This document shows, one piece after another, positions 9,394-18,994 of a stretch of DNA of 64,000 bases (positions within the stretch are counted from its first letter, which is position 1; every line of letters starts with the position of its first letter). The notes below the pieces were generated by a model, which had not been told where the DNA came from, did not search any database, and saw only the letters and a list, made by a program, of their open reading frames with translations. The stretch comes from JAIYCX01 sp964353175. Its GTDB lineage: Bacteria; Bdellovibrionota_C; UBA2361; SZUA-149; DAOLCO01. The DNA lies in contig CAYGUX010000004.1 of NCBI GenBank assembly GCA_964353175.1, positions 62,001 to 126,000 on the forward strand. Reading direction: 5' to 3'. The translations under genes and the position numbers were made by a program.

Positions 9394-10769
9394 TAGTGAA
9401 AATCCTCACAATGTAGAAGCATCCCGGGTGGTGACATTTTACAATTGCAAGCACTCAACTCTTGCTGATATTTACTGATACCTGTACCTCTAATCCAAGT
9501 GACCGTACCATTCTTAGCAAACTCGTAGATTGGACTCATTCGAATATTACCATCTGCGGCGCTCTCAACCTCATATACAGACATAATTCTTCTTTTTCCC
9601 TGAACGGGGTCGATCCCCACATAAACAACCCCAGTGATAGCATTAGCTATCTGCATACGAAGTGTATCAACACCAACATCTCCCTGCGCTCTTGCTAGAA
9701 ATAGCTCCAATCTGGATACTGCATCTCTTGTAGATTTCGCATGAATCGTGGATAAGCCTGGGTGACCGGAGCTACAAACATCAATAAATGCTTCCGCGGC
9801 CTCACCGTCTCGAATCTCCCCAAGAATGATACGATTCATTGCCATTCTCATTCCTGCCCGTATTGCATTTGCAGGAGAGACCTTTCCCACCCCCTCTAAG
9901 TTACACTCTCTAGTAAGCAAAGTTCTAACAAATGGTCTATGCAGATCAATTTCATTAGTATCCTCAATTACCAACAAAGCCTCATCCTCAGTGATCGTGC
10001 CCGCCAATGCCCTAACCAAAGTAGTTTTCCCAGTGCCTACTTCCCCTGCTATAAGTAGCGCACCCTCATTTAGTTTCATTAAACCTGATAAGTATTTAAA
10101 GACTTCCGCTGGCGCTACCCCTAAAGACTGCAAGCCGTTTAAAGAGATGGACTTGAAACGTGAAATTCTCAAAGTCAACAAAGGTCCCATTCCTATAGGC
10201 GAAATAGACTCATGCGTCACACAAGCTCTAATACTTGGATCAATTGCAACATCTACAACAGGAGTAGCGACTGTACATGATTTTCCAGCTCGCTTTAAAA
10301 TACCCTCTACAAAGGCTAAATAGTTTCCATGATCTGGGAAAGAAAGGTCAGTTTGAATATTTCGCCTTTCGACCTGAATGCTTATATCCTTGTATGATGA
10401 TACAATGATATCGTTTACAACAGGATTTTGAATTAGAGGGGTCAGAATATCATAATGGTCCAAAGATGACGCAATAGCCTTTAGGGCCTCATCTCTTTCC
10501 CTTAAGGTTAAATCCTCTCCCTCAGATGCTTCGACAGATTTAACAATTTCAATTAAATTATCTTCCGAGTGAAAGTAGGAAGAATCAACATTAATACTAG
10601 ATATTAACTTTTTAGCTTCACTTACAACATGCTTTGCACTCGCGGTTAATCCACTATTCGACCCCAAGTCATAACTTGTGCAGTCAGATTGCTTAGACCC
10701 TACGTTCTTCTGATAGTGGCTTCTAATTTCATCGATCGTTATAAACTTCTTACCTAACTTACTATTCAT
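9393..10769 (-). CDS. tadA: Tad pilus assembly ATPase TadA/CpaF
   Basis: 458 residues, secretion ATPase of the VirB11/PulE superfamily that powers Flp pilus assembly at the inner membrane. The N-terminal domain (about residues 60-200) carries the usual LTPLIQNPVVNDIIVSS stretch. The ATPase domain has Walker A GEVGTGKTT, the Asp box IEDTNEIDL, Walker B region ILGEIRDGEAAEA and His box SGHPGLSTIHAKS. It starts 3 bases after cpaB ends and its stop overlaps the tadB start. All key catalytic residues are present and the length is normal. Confidence 0.95.
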   Translation of the reverse strand: MNSKLGKKFITIDEIRSHYQKNVGSKQSDCTSYDLGSNSGLTASAKHVVSEAKKLISSINVDSSYFHSEDNLIEIVKSVEASEGEDLTLRERDEALKAIASSLDHYDILTPLIQNPVVNDIIVSSYKDISIQVERRNIQTDLSFPDHGNYLAFVEGILKRAGKSCTVATPVVDVAIDPSIRACVTHESISPIGMGPLLTLRISRFKSISLNGLQSLGVAPAEVFKYLSGLMKLNEGALLIAGEVGTGKTTLVRALAGTITEDEALLVIEDTNEIDLHRPFVRTLLTRECNLEGVGKVSPANAIRAGMRMAMNRIILGEIRDGEAAEAFIDVCSSGHPGLSTIHAKSTRDAVSRLELFLARAQGDVGVDTLRMQIANAITGVVYVGIDPVQGKRRIMSVYEVESAADGNIRMSPIYEFAKNGTVTWIRGTGISKYQQELSACNCKMSPPGMLLHCEDFH

Positions 10770-10772
10770 GCA

Positions 10773-11693
10773 TTAAGAATCTCTCCTAGAAGTAGTAAGT
10801 TCCTTGATATCTTTTACCCATCTCGAATCAGAATCTAGGACATATAATTTGCCATCAGGGCCACGAGCTTGTCCTTTGTAATGAGTTTTTGCTTCGATGC
10901 TATTGCCATAGTTTAATCCTAGTAAAGTCTTCTCATTCATACTAAGAGCGCTTGGAGCACTACTATCTCCAAGCCCCCTCAAAGAAAAAGTAAGCTTACC
11001 AATGGTAGAAGCAGTTCTAATTCTTAAAGCATCCTCAGCTGAAACTAAAAGTGTTACAGTTGGAGGCGGTCTAACCGCATTCACCCCCTGACCTACTTGC
11101 TCCACAGTGGAACCAGTAGACAAAATCTTTACATTCTCCGCAATCACCTTGGCCTCTATTCCAAGATTAGACTCTCTTGTTTGCCTTAGCACAATTACAT
11201 CTACATAATTTCCTGTTTGCGCCCATCCTTCAACCGAGGACTCTACATCAACCTTAACAGAGATTGCTCTAAACCCTTGGGGGATACCTTCAACGACCGC
11301 ATTGACCTCCGCACCGGAATCAGAGATTGCAGACAAAGGAATGGGTGAGAAGGCTGTTAGTTGTTCTGTCGCAAATTTATCACTTATTTGAGATCGACTA
11401 CTCACAAAAGCTGAAGCATTTACCATCGTCGGCCATTCCACCGAAGTAAAAGGTACACTTGATAAATTTTCGCCTCGAGAGACTGACCGAGTAGGCACAT
11501 CAATCCTAAAACTTGTAGCTGATTTTTCACCTCCTACTAAAGCAGTCTCCCCCGAAGAGGTATGAGCACTGCTTCTAGAAGCAACTGATACCATCATCAA
11601 TATAACGAAAAGAAATGCCGATAGTCCACCCAAGAAGTACTCTTGAAAGGTTCTACCTTTAATTTTTTTAGGTTTGTTTTGTTTTAGTTTCAT
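10773..11693 (-). CDS. cpaB: Flp pilus assembly protein CpaB/RcpC
   Basis: 306 residues. A basic N-terminal tail precedes one membrane segment (FLGGLSAFLFVILMMVSVAS, about residues 20-40). The SAF-type domain follows, with the CpaB signature GFRAISVKVDVESSVEGW and GNYVDVIVL (about residues 135-170) and a second half ending in LTFSLRG. CpaB proteins are periplasmic parts of the Tad apparatus thought to work with the secretin. The gene lies between the Flp pilin and tadA. No CpaC secretin gene is in the window. Confidence 0.9.
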   Translation of the reverse strand: MKLKQNKPKKIKGRTFQEYFLGGLSAFLFVILMMVSVASRSSAHTSSGETALVGGEKSATSFRIDVPTRSVSRGENLSSVPFTSVEWPTMVNASAFVSSRSQISDKFATEQLTAFSPIPLSAISDSGAEVNAVVEGIPQGFRAISVKVDVESSVEGWAQTGNYVDVIVLRQTRESNLGIEAKVIAENVKILSTGSTVEQVGQGVNAVRPPPTVTLLVSAEDALRIRTASTIGKLTFSLRGLGDSSAPSALSMNEKTLLGLNYGNSIEAKTHYKGQARGPDGKLYVLDSDSRWVKDIKELTTSRRDS

Positions 11694-11713
11694 ACTTTTT
11701 ATTTAAGACTATC

Positions 11714-11908
11714 CTAAGGTGCAACCCCACCACTATTTATTCCGATACTTGAAGGTGGGGCACTAAAGCCAATATTAGAGAAGTAGGTGTTCATATTCCC
11801 ATAGAATGCACTAAGGCCCGCGGTGATTAACACAACTGCGCCAATAAACAGTATGTGTTCTAGCGACAAAGAACCTCTTTCCTTTGAGTTTACTTTATTT
11901 TTTTCCAT
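11714..11908 (-). CDS. flp: Flp-type pilin precursor
   Basis: Short type IVb prepilin of 64 residues. The leader ends in a Gly followed by SLSLE, giving the Gly/Ser cleavage site with Glu at position +5, and a hydrophobic helix follows (HILFIGAVVLITAGLSAFYG). The tail ends in prolines and glycines. It is the likely structural subunit of the pilus made by the surrounding Tad genes. I prefer ATG at 11908 because AAAGGA lies just ahead of it; a GTG six codons upstream at 11926 is possible. No prepilin peptidase gene (tadV/cpaA) is in the window, so processing must be encoded elsewhere. Confidence 0.85.
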   Translation of the reverse strand: MEKNKVNSKERGSLSLEHILFIGAVVLITAGLSAFYGNMNTYFSNIGFSAPPSSIGINSGGVAP

Positions 11909-11940
11909 TATTTTTCCTTTATTCACTTACTATTACCTTA

Positions 11941-13440
11941 CTATTCGTTTACAACTTTTTTAGGTGGTGTGTAGTCAAAGTCTTCAACCTTCACACTTGG
12001 ACTAGAATCAAGGTGATCAGAAATATGAAACACACAATCAACTTTTCTACTTTCTTCTGATAGATTAGAACTATCAATTTCATCCGAGAGCTTAGTATTA
12101 CCTAATGCTGGACTAGCCTGCCTATCCATGGGAAGGATCACAGACGAAAGCTGAACTTCTAAAATAGGCTCAGCCTCAGTCAACAAAGGCAAACGCCTTA
12201 ACATTCTGAATCCGATTCCCGCCTTTTTCCGCGATGGAATCATATTTAAATATTTTTGTTTGCCACCTATGCGGGCAGGTATAAGTTCTGTTAAACCCAG
12301 CGATGCATTGGCCAAGGTTACTAACATATTCTTAAGCTTAGCATTACCCTCTGTATAGATTGTATTACCTGTGCCCATCCAAAGAGCAGCCTTGCTATTA
12401 TAGGGCACCTCTTCTCGATACAGCATATTTTCTTCAAAGCCAGGTACCCACGAGATAAAGTCTAGAACGTCTTCACAACCCAAGCCACTCTGAAGAATAC
12501 TATTTAGAACAACAAATACCAATCCGTCACCAATATTGTGATTACCAGATATTTTAGAACCTAAGAGATGTACCGAACCCGCATCGTTTCCGCTTATGAG
12601 CATACGGCAATCTGATCTACACGTTAATGCAAAAGGAAATATCCCCTCGCTCCCAGCCATATCAACGATCACGACATCATGTATCTCCAACAAGCGATCA
12701 ATCAAATAGAGTGAAATATCTAAGGTTTCTACATTACGTAGGAATAGCTCTCGAGCTTCCCCACCACCCGATGGAGGCGGAAGAACCTTAATTCCATTCT
12801 TCAGACTCACCAACAACCGCTCTACCTTATCCGTATCGGGCATTCTTTTTTGAGATAGAATTTCCGAAAATTCAGAAGACTGCCACTTATCTGCCAACAT
12901 AAACTGGCAAAAAACACCTGCGGAGGAAAGATCAACTACGACTGCGGACTTACCAAGTTCCTGATAAGCATGAGCAAGCCCAGCAGTGATGGAAGTTACT
13001 CCAACACCGCCCTTAACACCCTCAACGGTAACTAAACTACCTTTACTTCTTTTGTTTTCTTGTTTAGCAGTACTGGAAATTGAATATACATAACGAGAAG
13101 CTTTATCGGAGAGAGTAAATATTTCTCTTACATAAGGTTCAAATCTATTTAATAATTTAAAAGAGTAACGCTCTTCTAAACAGAACATAAAAACTGGAGT
13201 ATCTTGGTGTAAAGAACTCCACTCACGCACGAAAGCAAAGGCTTCATCACTTGTTAAACCAGGACCGAGAACCACCACGTCCGGTGGAGAGTTCACTAAA
13301 GCCTGCTCTCTTGAACTAGGAAAAAACTTTGAAACTAGAATATGGCCTATCGTTTTACGACATTCACGAAAGCCTGCACTGAGAATTTCTTCAAGTTTTA
13401 ATCGATCAGTAGCTGTCTTATCAACACACGCAATTCGCAT
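11941..13440 (-). CDS. cpaE: CpaE/TadZ-like pilus localisation ATPase
   Basis: 499 residues. The first 120 form a pseudo-receiver: the segment PPDVVVLGPGL has Gly where the phospho-acceptor Asp would be. A ParA/MinD-like ATPase domain follows (about residues 135-400), with the deviant Walker A KGGVGVTS, in which the usual second Lys is Val as often seen in CpaE/TadZ, and the Walker B-like VIVDMAGS. The last 120 residues are low-complexity and rich in Ser and Asp. TadZ proteins place the Tad machine at a cell pole. It is the first gene of the minus-strand operon that runs to 3174. Confidence 0.88.
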   Translation of the reverse strand: MRIACVDKTATDRLKLEEILSAGFRECRKTIGHILVSKFFPSSREQALVNSPPDVVVLGPGLTSDEAFAFVREWSSLHQDTPVFMFCLEERYSFKLLNRFEPYVREIFTLSDKASRYVYSISSTAKQENKRSKGSLVTVEGVKGGVGVTSITAGLAHAYQELGKSAVVVDLSSAGVFCQFMLADKWQSSEFSEILSQKRMPDTDKVERLLVSLKNGIKVLPPPSGGGEARELFLRNVETLDISLYLIDRLLEIHDVVIVDMAGSEGIFPFALTCRSDCRMLISGNDAGSVHLLGSKISGNHNIGDGLVFVVLNSILQSGLGCEDVLDFISWVPGFEENMLYREEVPYNSKAALWMGTGNTIYTEGNAKLKNMLVTLANASLGLTELIPARIGGKQKYLNMIPSRKKAGIGFRMLRRLPLLTEAEPILEVQLSSVILPMDRQASPALGNTKLSDEIDSSNLSEESRKVDCVFHISDHLDSSPSVKVEDFDYTPPKKVVNE

Positions 13441-13701
13441 TTATCACCCAAAAATAAATTTTCAAGAATAAAAATCAATTTAACGAACTCATTAATTCAA
13501 AGTAATCCTAGGGGTCAGAGGTTAGATAATAAAGCCCCCCCATTAAAAAAACTTTCGCTAATACATATTTATCGTATTTAGTTTGTATCTGGACCGAATC
13601 TAATCAGATATTTAGATAATTTAGTTTAATTGATTAAACTAAGAGAGCCTCCTTAAACTTAGAGGAATAGTGAGAGGTATATTCTAGAGAGGCTCGGCCT
13701 A
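13441..13701 (-). promoter_or_regulatory. Tad operon upstream region with two inverted repeats
   Basis: This gap separates the pseudouridine synthase gene from cpaE and must hold the Tad operon promoter. It has an almost perfect palindrome, TTAGTTTAAT-TG-ATTAAACTAA at 13621-13642 (10-base arms), and a second hairpin with arms GAGCCTC/GAGGCTC at about 13647-13694, which could end the upstream transcript. A run of seven C lies at 13537-13543. The palindrome suits an operator better than a terminator because no T-run follows. I did not place a promoter with confidence. Confidence 0.45.
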
Positions 13702-14631
13702 CTAAAGTAGTCCCTTAGCCCTACCAATAAACCTCTTCATTCGCTCAGGTATTTCCGAGCTAAAATTTAATGGCTTAGATGAAACTGGATGTTTAAAACC
13801 TAGAGTTGAAGCATGCAAGGCTAAATAGTCCTCTTTCCAAGCTGGGTGTATCGCTAGTTCTGTCCTATATCTAGCATCGCCTAAAACGGGATGAGACTTT
13901 TCAGCAAAATGTACTCGAATCTGATTTCTTCTTCCTGTTTCTAACCTTACCTTCACCCAAGTAGCTCCCTCAAAATGCTCGTGCACTTCATAATGAGTAA
14001 CTGCGAGCTTACCCTTTTTGGGGTTTTTAACTGAATACTGGTTTAAGTCTGAATCGGTAGATAGATAACTTTCAAAGGTCCCTTCTTTCGGCTGAAGTTC
14101 TCCTACTAGAAAGGCATCATAAATTCTTTCAGGTTTTCTTTCTTCAAATTGTTCTTTTAACTTATTGGCGTTACCAAAGCTTTTAGCGAATACCAAAAGT
14201 CCCGAAGTATCCCTATCTAACCTATGAACAACATGTAACTTAACACTACTCGGCAAATCATTCGAGATCAAATCAACTAAAGTTTCCCTATCGCTACCTG
14301 ACTGAGTTGGCACAGTTAACACACCTGCTCGTTTATTGACTACAATAATATGACCATCTTCATACACCAAATCATAGGAATCACTTCTTACCTGCCTACG
14401 CTCTTTATACTTACGGCCCTCTTCATATTCCAATCTTAATTCCTGCCCTGGCCTAAGCGTAACCCCTGGGTTCACACAGATACTGCCATCAATTGTCACG
14501 CAATCATTTTGAAAGATTGCTCTAATCTGTGATCTTGGTAGATCACAAAATGACATAACAACTCGATCTGCTTTATAGATCGTATCACCCTCTTCAGGTA
14601 CATTAAATATTTCTAATCTCTGTTTGGTCAT
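13702..14631 (-). CDS. RluA-family 23S rRNA pseudouridine synthase
   Basis: 309 residues. An S4 RNA-binding domain is at the N-terminus (ICVNPGVTLRPGQELRLEYE, about residues 30-75). The catalytic domain follows, with the hallmark HRLDRDTSGLLVFAKS; the second Asp of the motif is the nucleophile. GRRNQIRVHFA and HPVLGDARY are further conserved stretches. The architecture is that of RluC/RluD, which modify 23S rRNA, but sequence alone does not separate them. It is read with the membrane protein gene 19 bases upstream. Confidence 0.92.
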   Translation of the reverse strand: MTKQRLEIFNVPEEGDTIYKADRVVMSFCDLPRSQIRAIFQNDCVTIDGSICVNPGVTLRPGQELRLEYEEGRKYKERRQVRSDSYDLVYEDGHIIVVNKRAGVLTVPTQSGSDRETLVDLISNDLPSSVKLHVVHRLDRDTSGLLVFAKSFGNANKLKEQFEERKPERIYDAFLVGELQPKEGTFESYLSTDSDLNQYSVKNPKKGKLAVTHYEVHEHFEGATWVKVRLETGRRNQIRVHFAEKSHPVLGDARYRTELAIHPAWKEDYLALHASTLGFKHPVSSKPLNFSSEIPERMKRFIGRAKGLL

Positions 14632-14650
14632 ATAAATTATCTCGACAATA

Positions 14651-15736
14651 TTAATCTAATTCGACAACGCTTAAGTTGTTAGCTGCCAAGAATCTCTGCC
14701 TTTCCGTAAATTTTCTACTCGTTGCAATCCCTGCCCATACACTTAAAGCTTTTTTGCTATTTTCCTGAGTCATGAATATAAAAGCTCGTAAATTTTGAAT
14801 TGAGCAATACAAATCACCCTTATCTAGACCCCAGCGAGCCTTATCCAGCCTAACTAGAATTGAATCCGCCTGCGTTTTTGAAAAATGTGGATATGCTTCA
14901 AATAACTCCTCAAGAGACTTAAGATATAGAGCTAAGGCCCTAGGTTCGTAACTTTTCCAAGGAAAACTAATTTTTGCTGTCTCATGTATGGTGTCTTGCC
15001 TAATTACAGAATGGTGAGATAATTCTGGATGAAAATAACCTGAAAGCCAGCCAATGTAGTGTTTGATAACATTTGAATCCTCACCCGCCAAACTAACTTT
15101 AGAAGGTGGAAGAGGCAAAGATAAAGCTCTTTCATATCCGCTTAATTTGATATTTAAGGTATCCTTCTCCAGCCAAAATTTTTCCTGATTAAACCTTTCA
15201 TCAGATATTACCTTGGAATAAAACTGAGAAATCGGCAATTCCAATACTGGTGAGCTAGTAGAACCTGCGACGATTAAAGCAGGTCGGCCCTCTACACTAA
15301 ACCATTTAGCAATATTCTCACTTTTAAGATCATAAGGGATCAGTGAGGGTCCTGAAAGGTGATACGTTTTAGCAATGACCTTTATCCCCCTCGCTATCTC
15401 CCTCGCGCGATACCCCTCACTATCTCCTTCAAGCTTACTAATTAGAACCTTACCTCTATAATATCCAAGTTCCCTCATGATGAAAACACGAGCCTGTAGA
15501 AACACCCAAAATACCAAAACCAAAATTATAATATTTTTAGATAAATTGATCCTTAAAAAATCTTGCAAATAATAGAACATCACAAGAACTAGTATGAAAG
15601 AATATTCTTGAATATCTTCAACCCTAACACCTGCCGACACACAACATTTTATAACAAACAGAGAAAAGGCCGCTCCCAGCAAAACCATATACGACCTATT
15701 CAGGTCAGAGAATTTATTTAACAATTTTCCTAACAT
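14651..15736 (-). CDS. Membrane protein of unknown function with helical C-terminal domain
   Basis: 361 residues, no family recognised. Three membrane segments occupy residues 18-85 (VLLGAAFSLFVIKCC, FILVLVMFYYLQDFL, IIILVLVFWVFLQARVFIM). The middle is a mixed domain, and the last 100 residues look like TPR-type helical repeats (LEELFEAYPHFSKTQADSIL, LDKGDLYCSIQNLRAFIF). The start follows a gap of 230 bases from the divergent kinase gene. Nothing in the sequence shows an enzymatic role; its position before the rRNA modification gene is probably only co-transcription. Confidence 0.6.
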   Translation of the reverse strand: MLGKLLNKFSDLNRSYMVLLGAAFSLFVIKCCVSAGVRVEDIQEYSFILVLVMFYYLQDFLRINLSKNIIILVLVFWVFLQARVFIMRELGYYRGKVLISKLEGDSEGYRAREIARGIKVIAKTYHLSGPSLIPYDLKSENIAKWFSVEGRPALIVAGSTSSPVLELPISQFYSKVISDERFNQEKFWLEKDTLNIKLSGYERALSLPLPPSKVSLAGEDSNVIKHYIGWLSGYFHPELSHHSVIRQDTIHETAKISFPWKSYEPRALALYLKSLEELFEAYPHFSKTQADSILVRLDKARWGLDKGDLYCSIQNLRAFIFMTQENSKKALSVWAGIATSRKFTERQRFLAANNLSVVELD

Positions 15737-15966
15737 GATTTATAATAAAAAATCTCTTCCTACTAAGTAATGAACTAGACGTAAGTTATATATGTTATAT
15801 ACTGATCCCATATTTACACCCCACTATGGTGCAAATTAAGAACTAAATACACAAGGGTTACTTAGTAATATCACTTACTAAGTATTTAAAATGCCAGTAC
15901 TGTATATCATAATGATATTAATAATCTATTTATTTAGAGACTAAAATACTCCGGGGAAATTCTTTC

Positions 15967-16806
15967 ATGAACAAAAAGAACGACACAGAGGGCATCACAG
16001 AGGGCATCACAATGGACATCACCCAAAACTCTCCATCTCATTCAAGCAATCCTAAGGAATCACTATTTCAAGCAATTTCCGCTGACAAACTCTCCAATCT
16101 AATGCATACCCTAGTTCATGACATTGGAAATCCCATGACATCGATAATCTCCTATTCTGGCTTAATAGAGCAAGGGCCAAGCCTATCCCTTAGCACAGAA
16201 CAACTCTCACCTTATGCCGGTAAGATCACAAAAGAATCTTGGAGAGTCATGAAACTAATCGACCTACTTCTTCTTTCCATCAGTGAGAGAAAAGAAGTTT
16301 CAAGCTTTTCTCTACAGTCTGCGAAACAAACTATCATACAACGATCCTCAAGTAGATACGACCTAGGTGAAGCGGATCTACTATTAAAGGGATTTGACAC
16401 TGAGAAATTGGTTAAAGGTGATCTTGATCAATTTGTTTTATTAGCCTGCGAAATAATAAGCAACGCACTTGGCGCATACGTCGCACTAAGAAAGAATGCA
16501 CCTGATGATTCAGATGAAGACGGGTGTACGGTTATTATAGAAGCTGAAATTAAGAATGAAACAATTGTATTTAATTTCACCAACCCCAGTCCAAAGCATA
16601 GCAAGGACCTAAGTCTATTGTTTGAACTAGCGAATTCAGAATTCTCAAGAAATAATAAGCCAGCAGGCATAGGGTTATTTAGCTTAGCAAGAACAATCCA
16701 TAGGTGGGGCGGTGAAGTATCTATCTCTGAAAACGCAACCTCAGAAAACTTAAACCAATTTTCAACCAAGATAAGCCTTCCATTAGTAGAGATTAAAGAG
16801 ACATAA
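15967..16806 (+). CDS. Histidine kinase-like protein without a sensor domain
   Basis: 279 residues. A HisKA-like dimerisation segment with the His in LVHDIGNPMTSIISYSG (about residues 48-64) is followed by a degenerate HATPase domain: N box IISNALGAYV and a late glycine-rich part PAGIGLFSLARTIHRWGG. No membrane segment or sensor domain is present, so it is soluble. The N-terminus contains a 12-base tandem duplication encoding TEGITEGI; an ATG just after it could be an alternative start. Its stop lies three bases before the def start, so it may be co-transcribed with def-fmt-plsY. The phosphorylation partner is unknown. Confidence 0.75.
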   Translation: MNKKNDTEGITEGITMDITQNSPSHSSNPKESLFQAISADKLSNLMHTLVHDIGNPMTSIISYSGLIEQGPSLSLSTEQLSPYAGKITKESWRVMKLIDLLLLSISERKEVSSFSLQSAKQTIIQRSSSRYDLGEADLLLKGFDTEKLVKGDLDQFVLLACEIISNALGAYVALRKNAPDDSDEDGCTVIIEAEIKNETIVFNFTNPSPKHSKDLSLLFELANSEFSRNNKPAGIGLFSLARTIHRWGGEVSISENATSENLNQFSTKISLPLVEIKET

Positions 16807-16809
16807 GAC

Positions 16810-17322
16810 ATGGCAATATTACAAATTTTACTTTACCCAGACCCGCTACTAAAAAAGATCGCTGCGCCGATCACAAAGGTAGATGGAAAAATTACAGAGC
16901 TAGCTAACTCTATGTTTGAAACCATGTATGATGCCCCAGGAATTGGTTTAGCAGGTCCTCAGGTTGGCATAATGCAACGTATTTTTGTTATCGACATTGG
17001 GGACCCTAAAAACAAAGACTCTAAAAATCCGATAGTCTTTATAAATCCAGAAATTAAAGAAACCTCTGGAGAAAGAAAATACGAAGAAGGGTGCCTAAGT
17101 CTTCCAGGAATTAGAGAAATGGTAGTTAGACCGTCTGAAGTTGTAGTCAAGGCATTAGATATAGAGGGCAAAGAATTCACCCTTAAAACCGACGGCCTTC
17201 TGGCAACCGCTATCCAACATGAACTTGACCACCTCAACGGCATTCTTTTCACAGATCATCTAAAGGGACTAAAGAAAAAACTAGCGACAAAAAAACTAGA
17301 GAAACTAGCAAACGACTCATAG
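16810..17322 (+). CDS. def: Peptide deformylase
   Basis: 170 residues, the normal length. All three signature motifs are present: GIGLAGPQVG, EGCLSLPG (metal-ligand Cys) and QHELDHLNG (HExxH with two metal-ligand His and the catalytic Glu). It removes the N-formyl group from nascent proteins in the cytoplasm. The stop codon overlaps the GTG start of fmt by one base (TAGTG), so the enzymes that add and remove the formyl group are coupled, a common arrangement. Confidence 0.98.
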   Translation: MAILQILLYPDPLLKKIAAPITKVDGKITELANSMFETMYDAPGIGLAGPQVGIMQRIFVIDIGDPKNKDSKNPIVFINPEIKETSGERKYEEGCLSLPGIREMVVRPSEVVVKALDIEGKEFTLKTDGLLATAIQHELDHLNGILFTDHLKGLKKKLATKKLEKLANDS

Positions 17323-18344
17323 TGTCAACTCCAACAGAAACAAATAGAGTCTCAGTCTTTTTTTTTGGAAGTCCAGAGTTTGCACTTCCTAGCCTAAAAT
17401 TACTACATGACAACGAAAGAATAGAAATTCTTGCAGTGATTTCCCAACCTGTAAAAGAACGAGGTCGGGGGAAAAAACTCAAACCAACTCCTATTAGTGA
17501 GTATGCGAGACAAAACAACCTCACCTTATTTGAACCCACTTCTTTAAAGAGGGCAAACTGGGAAACATTAGTCCCAGGAGACAAAGCTGACCCAGAACTC
17601 ATAAGATTCTTAGAGCATATTCAAGAGATAGGAAAACCAGATTTTTCAATAGTAGTAGCATACGGAAAGCTAATACCTGAATCCTTAATTAAGATTGCTA
17701 AATATGACTTCCTTAACGTACATCCATCGAGTCTTCCTAGATGGCGTGGTTCTGCACCACTTCAAAGAACTCTAATCAGCGGGGACAAAGAAACATCGAT
17801 ATGCATTATGCAACTAACCAAAGGCCTAGACGAAGGACCTATTTACCTGGAAGAGAAGTTCACAGTACCTGAGGATGAAAACTTAAAAGAGCTACACGAT
17901 AGAACATCTTTCATTGGAGCTACGCTACTTTTAAATACCCTTTTAGACATCAAAGACAAGGCTATACAGCCCACAGAACAGAATGAAGTAGGAGTTCTCT
18001 ATGCCGAGAAAATACTCTCTAAGGATACCGTAATTGATTGGTCTAAGCCTGCTCAGGAAATTCACAATTTGATAAGAGGACTCTCACCTCACCCTGGAGC
18101 ACAAACTAAACTTGCGGATAGATTAATTAAAGTTACAAGAAGCAAATACCTACACTTAGATTTGAAGCTAGCCCCTGGACATATTTGTATTGATAAAATC
18201 AAAAAACAAATACTAGTGGCTTGCGGAAACTCAACATCACTTGAAATTATTAAATTAAAGCCAGAAGGTAAGGGCATCTTAACTTCATCGGACTTCATAA
18301 ATGGTCTTAAGGAATCTGAAAATCTATTTTTTCATAACAACTAA
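17322..18344 (+). CDS. fmt: Methionyl-tRNA formyltransferase
   Basis: 340 residues. The N-terminal formyltransferase domain has FFGSPEFALPSL, the catalytic stretch NVHPSSLPRWRGSAPLQ and the GLDEGPIY loop; the C-terminal OB-like domain is marked by ILSKDTVIDWSKPAQEIHNLIRGLSPHPGA. It formylates initiator Met-tRNA with 10-formyl-THF. The GTG start overlaps the def stop. An insertion near residues 75-95 lengthens the N-terminal domain compared with E. coli. Confidence 0.97.
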   Translation: MSTPTETNRVSVFFFGSPEFALPSLKLLHDNERIEILAVISQPVKERGRGKKLKPTPISEYARQNNLTLFEPTSLKRANWETLVPGDKADPELIRFLEHIQEIGKPDFSIVVAYGKLIPESLIKIAKYDFLNVHPSSLPRWRGSAPLQRTLISGDKETSICIMQLTKGLDEGPIYLEEKFTVPEDENLKELHDRTSFIGATLLLNTLLDIKDKAIQPTEQNEVGVLYAEKILSKDTVIDWSKPAQEIHNLIRGLSPHPGAQTKLADRLIKVTRSKYLHLDLKLAPGHICIDKIKKQILVACGNSTSLEIIKLKPEGKGILTSSDFINGLKESENLFFHNN

Positions 18345-18347
18345 ACT

Positions 18348-18983
18348 ATGGCAGAACTAAAAATTATCTTTCCAATACTATGCATTTTCTCATACCTACT
18401 AGGGAGCATGCCGACAGGACTTCTTCTAGGGAAGTTCAAGGGAAAAGACATAAGAAAGTCAGGTAGCGGTAATATCGGCACTACTAATGCCTTCAGGACT
18501 CTAGGTAAAGTCTTAGGCATATTAACTTTCCTAGGAGACACTCTTAAAGGCATCCCCTTCATGTACCTAGCAAACTACCTAGGTTACTCACTGAACCAAC
18601 AAGCCCTACTAGGATTTCTAGCATTCCTAGGCCATTGCTACAGTCCATACTTAAAATTCAGTGGCGGAAAAGGCGTAGCAACAGCCTTTGCCATATTTAT
18701 TTTTCTAGCTCCGAAAAGCGCGCTGATCGCATTTCTAGTATTCGCGGTTGTCTTTTTTACTACAGGAATAATTTCAATTTCTTCACTGCTATCTTCTCTT
18801 AGCCTAGTAGTATTTTTTTCAATCTCAAACTCAGAGCCAGCCCTATTGGTTCTTTCCATACTAGTTGTGACTATTATTTGGATTAAACATAGGACCAATA
18901 TTGGGAGATTGCTTAAGGGAGAGGAGAGTTCTTTTAATGTGGGGTTGAGGAAAATCTGGAGGAAATCAATAAGGGGCAATTAA
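18348..18983 (+). CDS. plsY: Glycerol-3-phosphate acyltransferase PlsY
   Basis: 211 residues, a multi-pass inner-membrane protein that transfers acyl groups from acyl-phosphate to glycerol-3-phosphate, the first step of phospholipid synthesis. The signature GSGNIGTTNAFRTLGK and the conserved FSGGKGVATAFA are both present, with several membrane segments. It begins 3 bases after fmt ends, so it is the last gene of the def-fmt-plsY cluster. Confidence 0.96.
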   Translation: MAELKIIFPILCIFSYLLGSMPTGLLLGKFKGKDIRKSGSGNIGTTNAFRTLGKVLGILTFLGDTLKGIPFMYLANYLGYSLNQQALLGFLAFLGHCYSPYLKFSGGKGVATAFAIFIFLAPKSALIAFLVFAVVFFTTGIISISSLLSSLSLVVFFSISNSEPALLVLSILVVTIIWIKHRTNIGRLLKGEESSFNVGLRKIWRKSIRGN

Positions 18984-18994
18984 ATGCCACTAAC

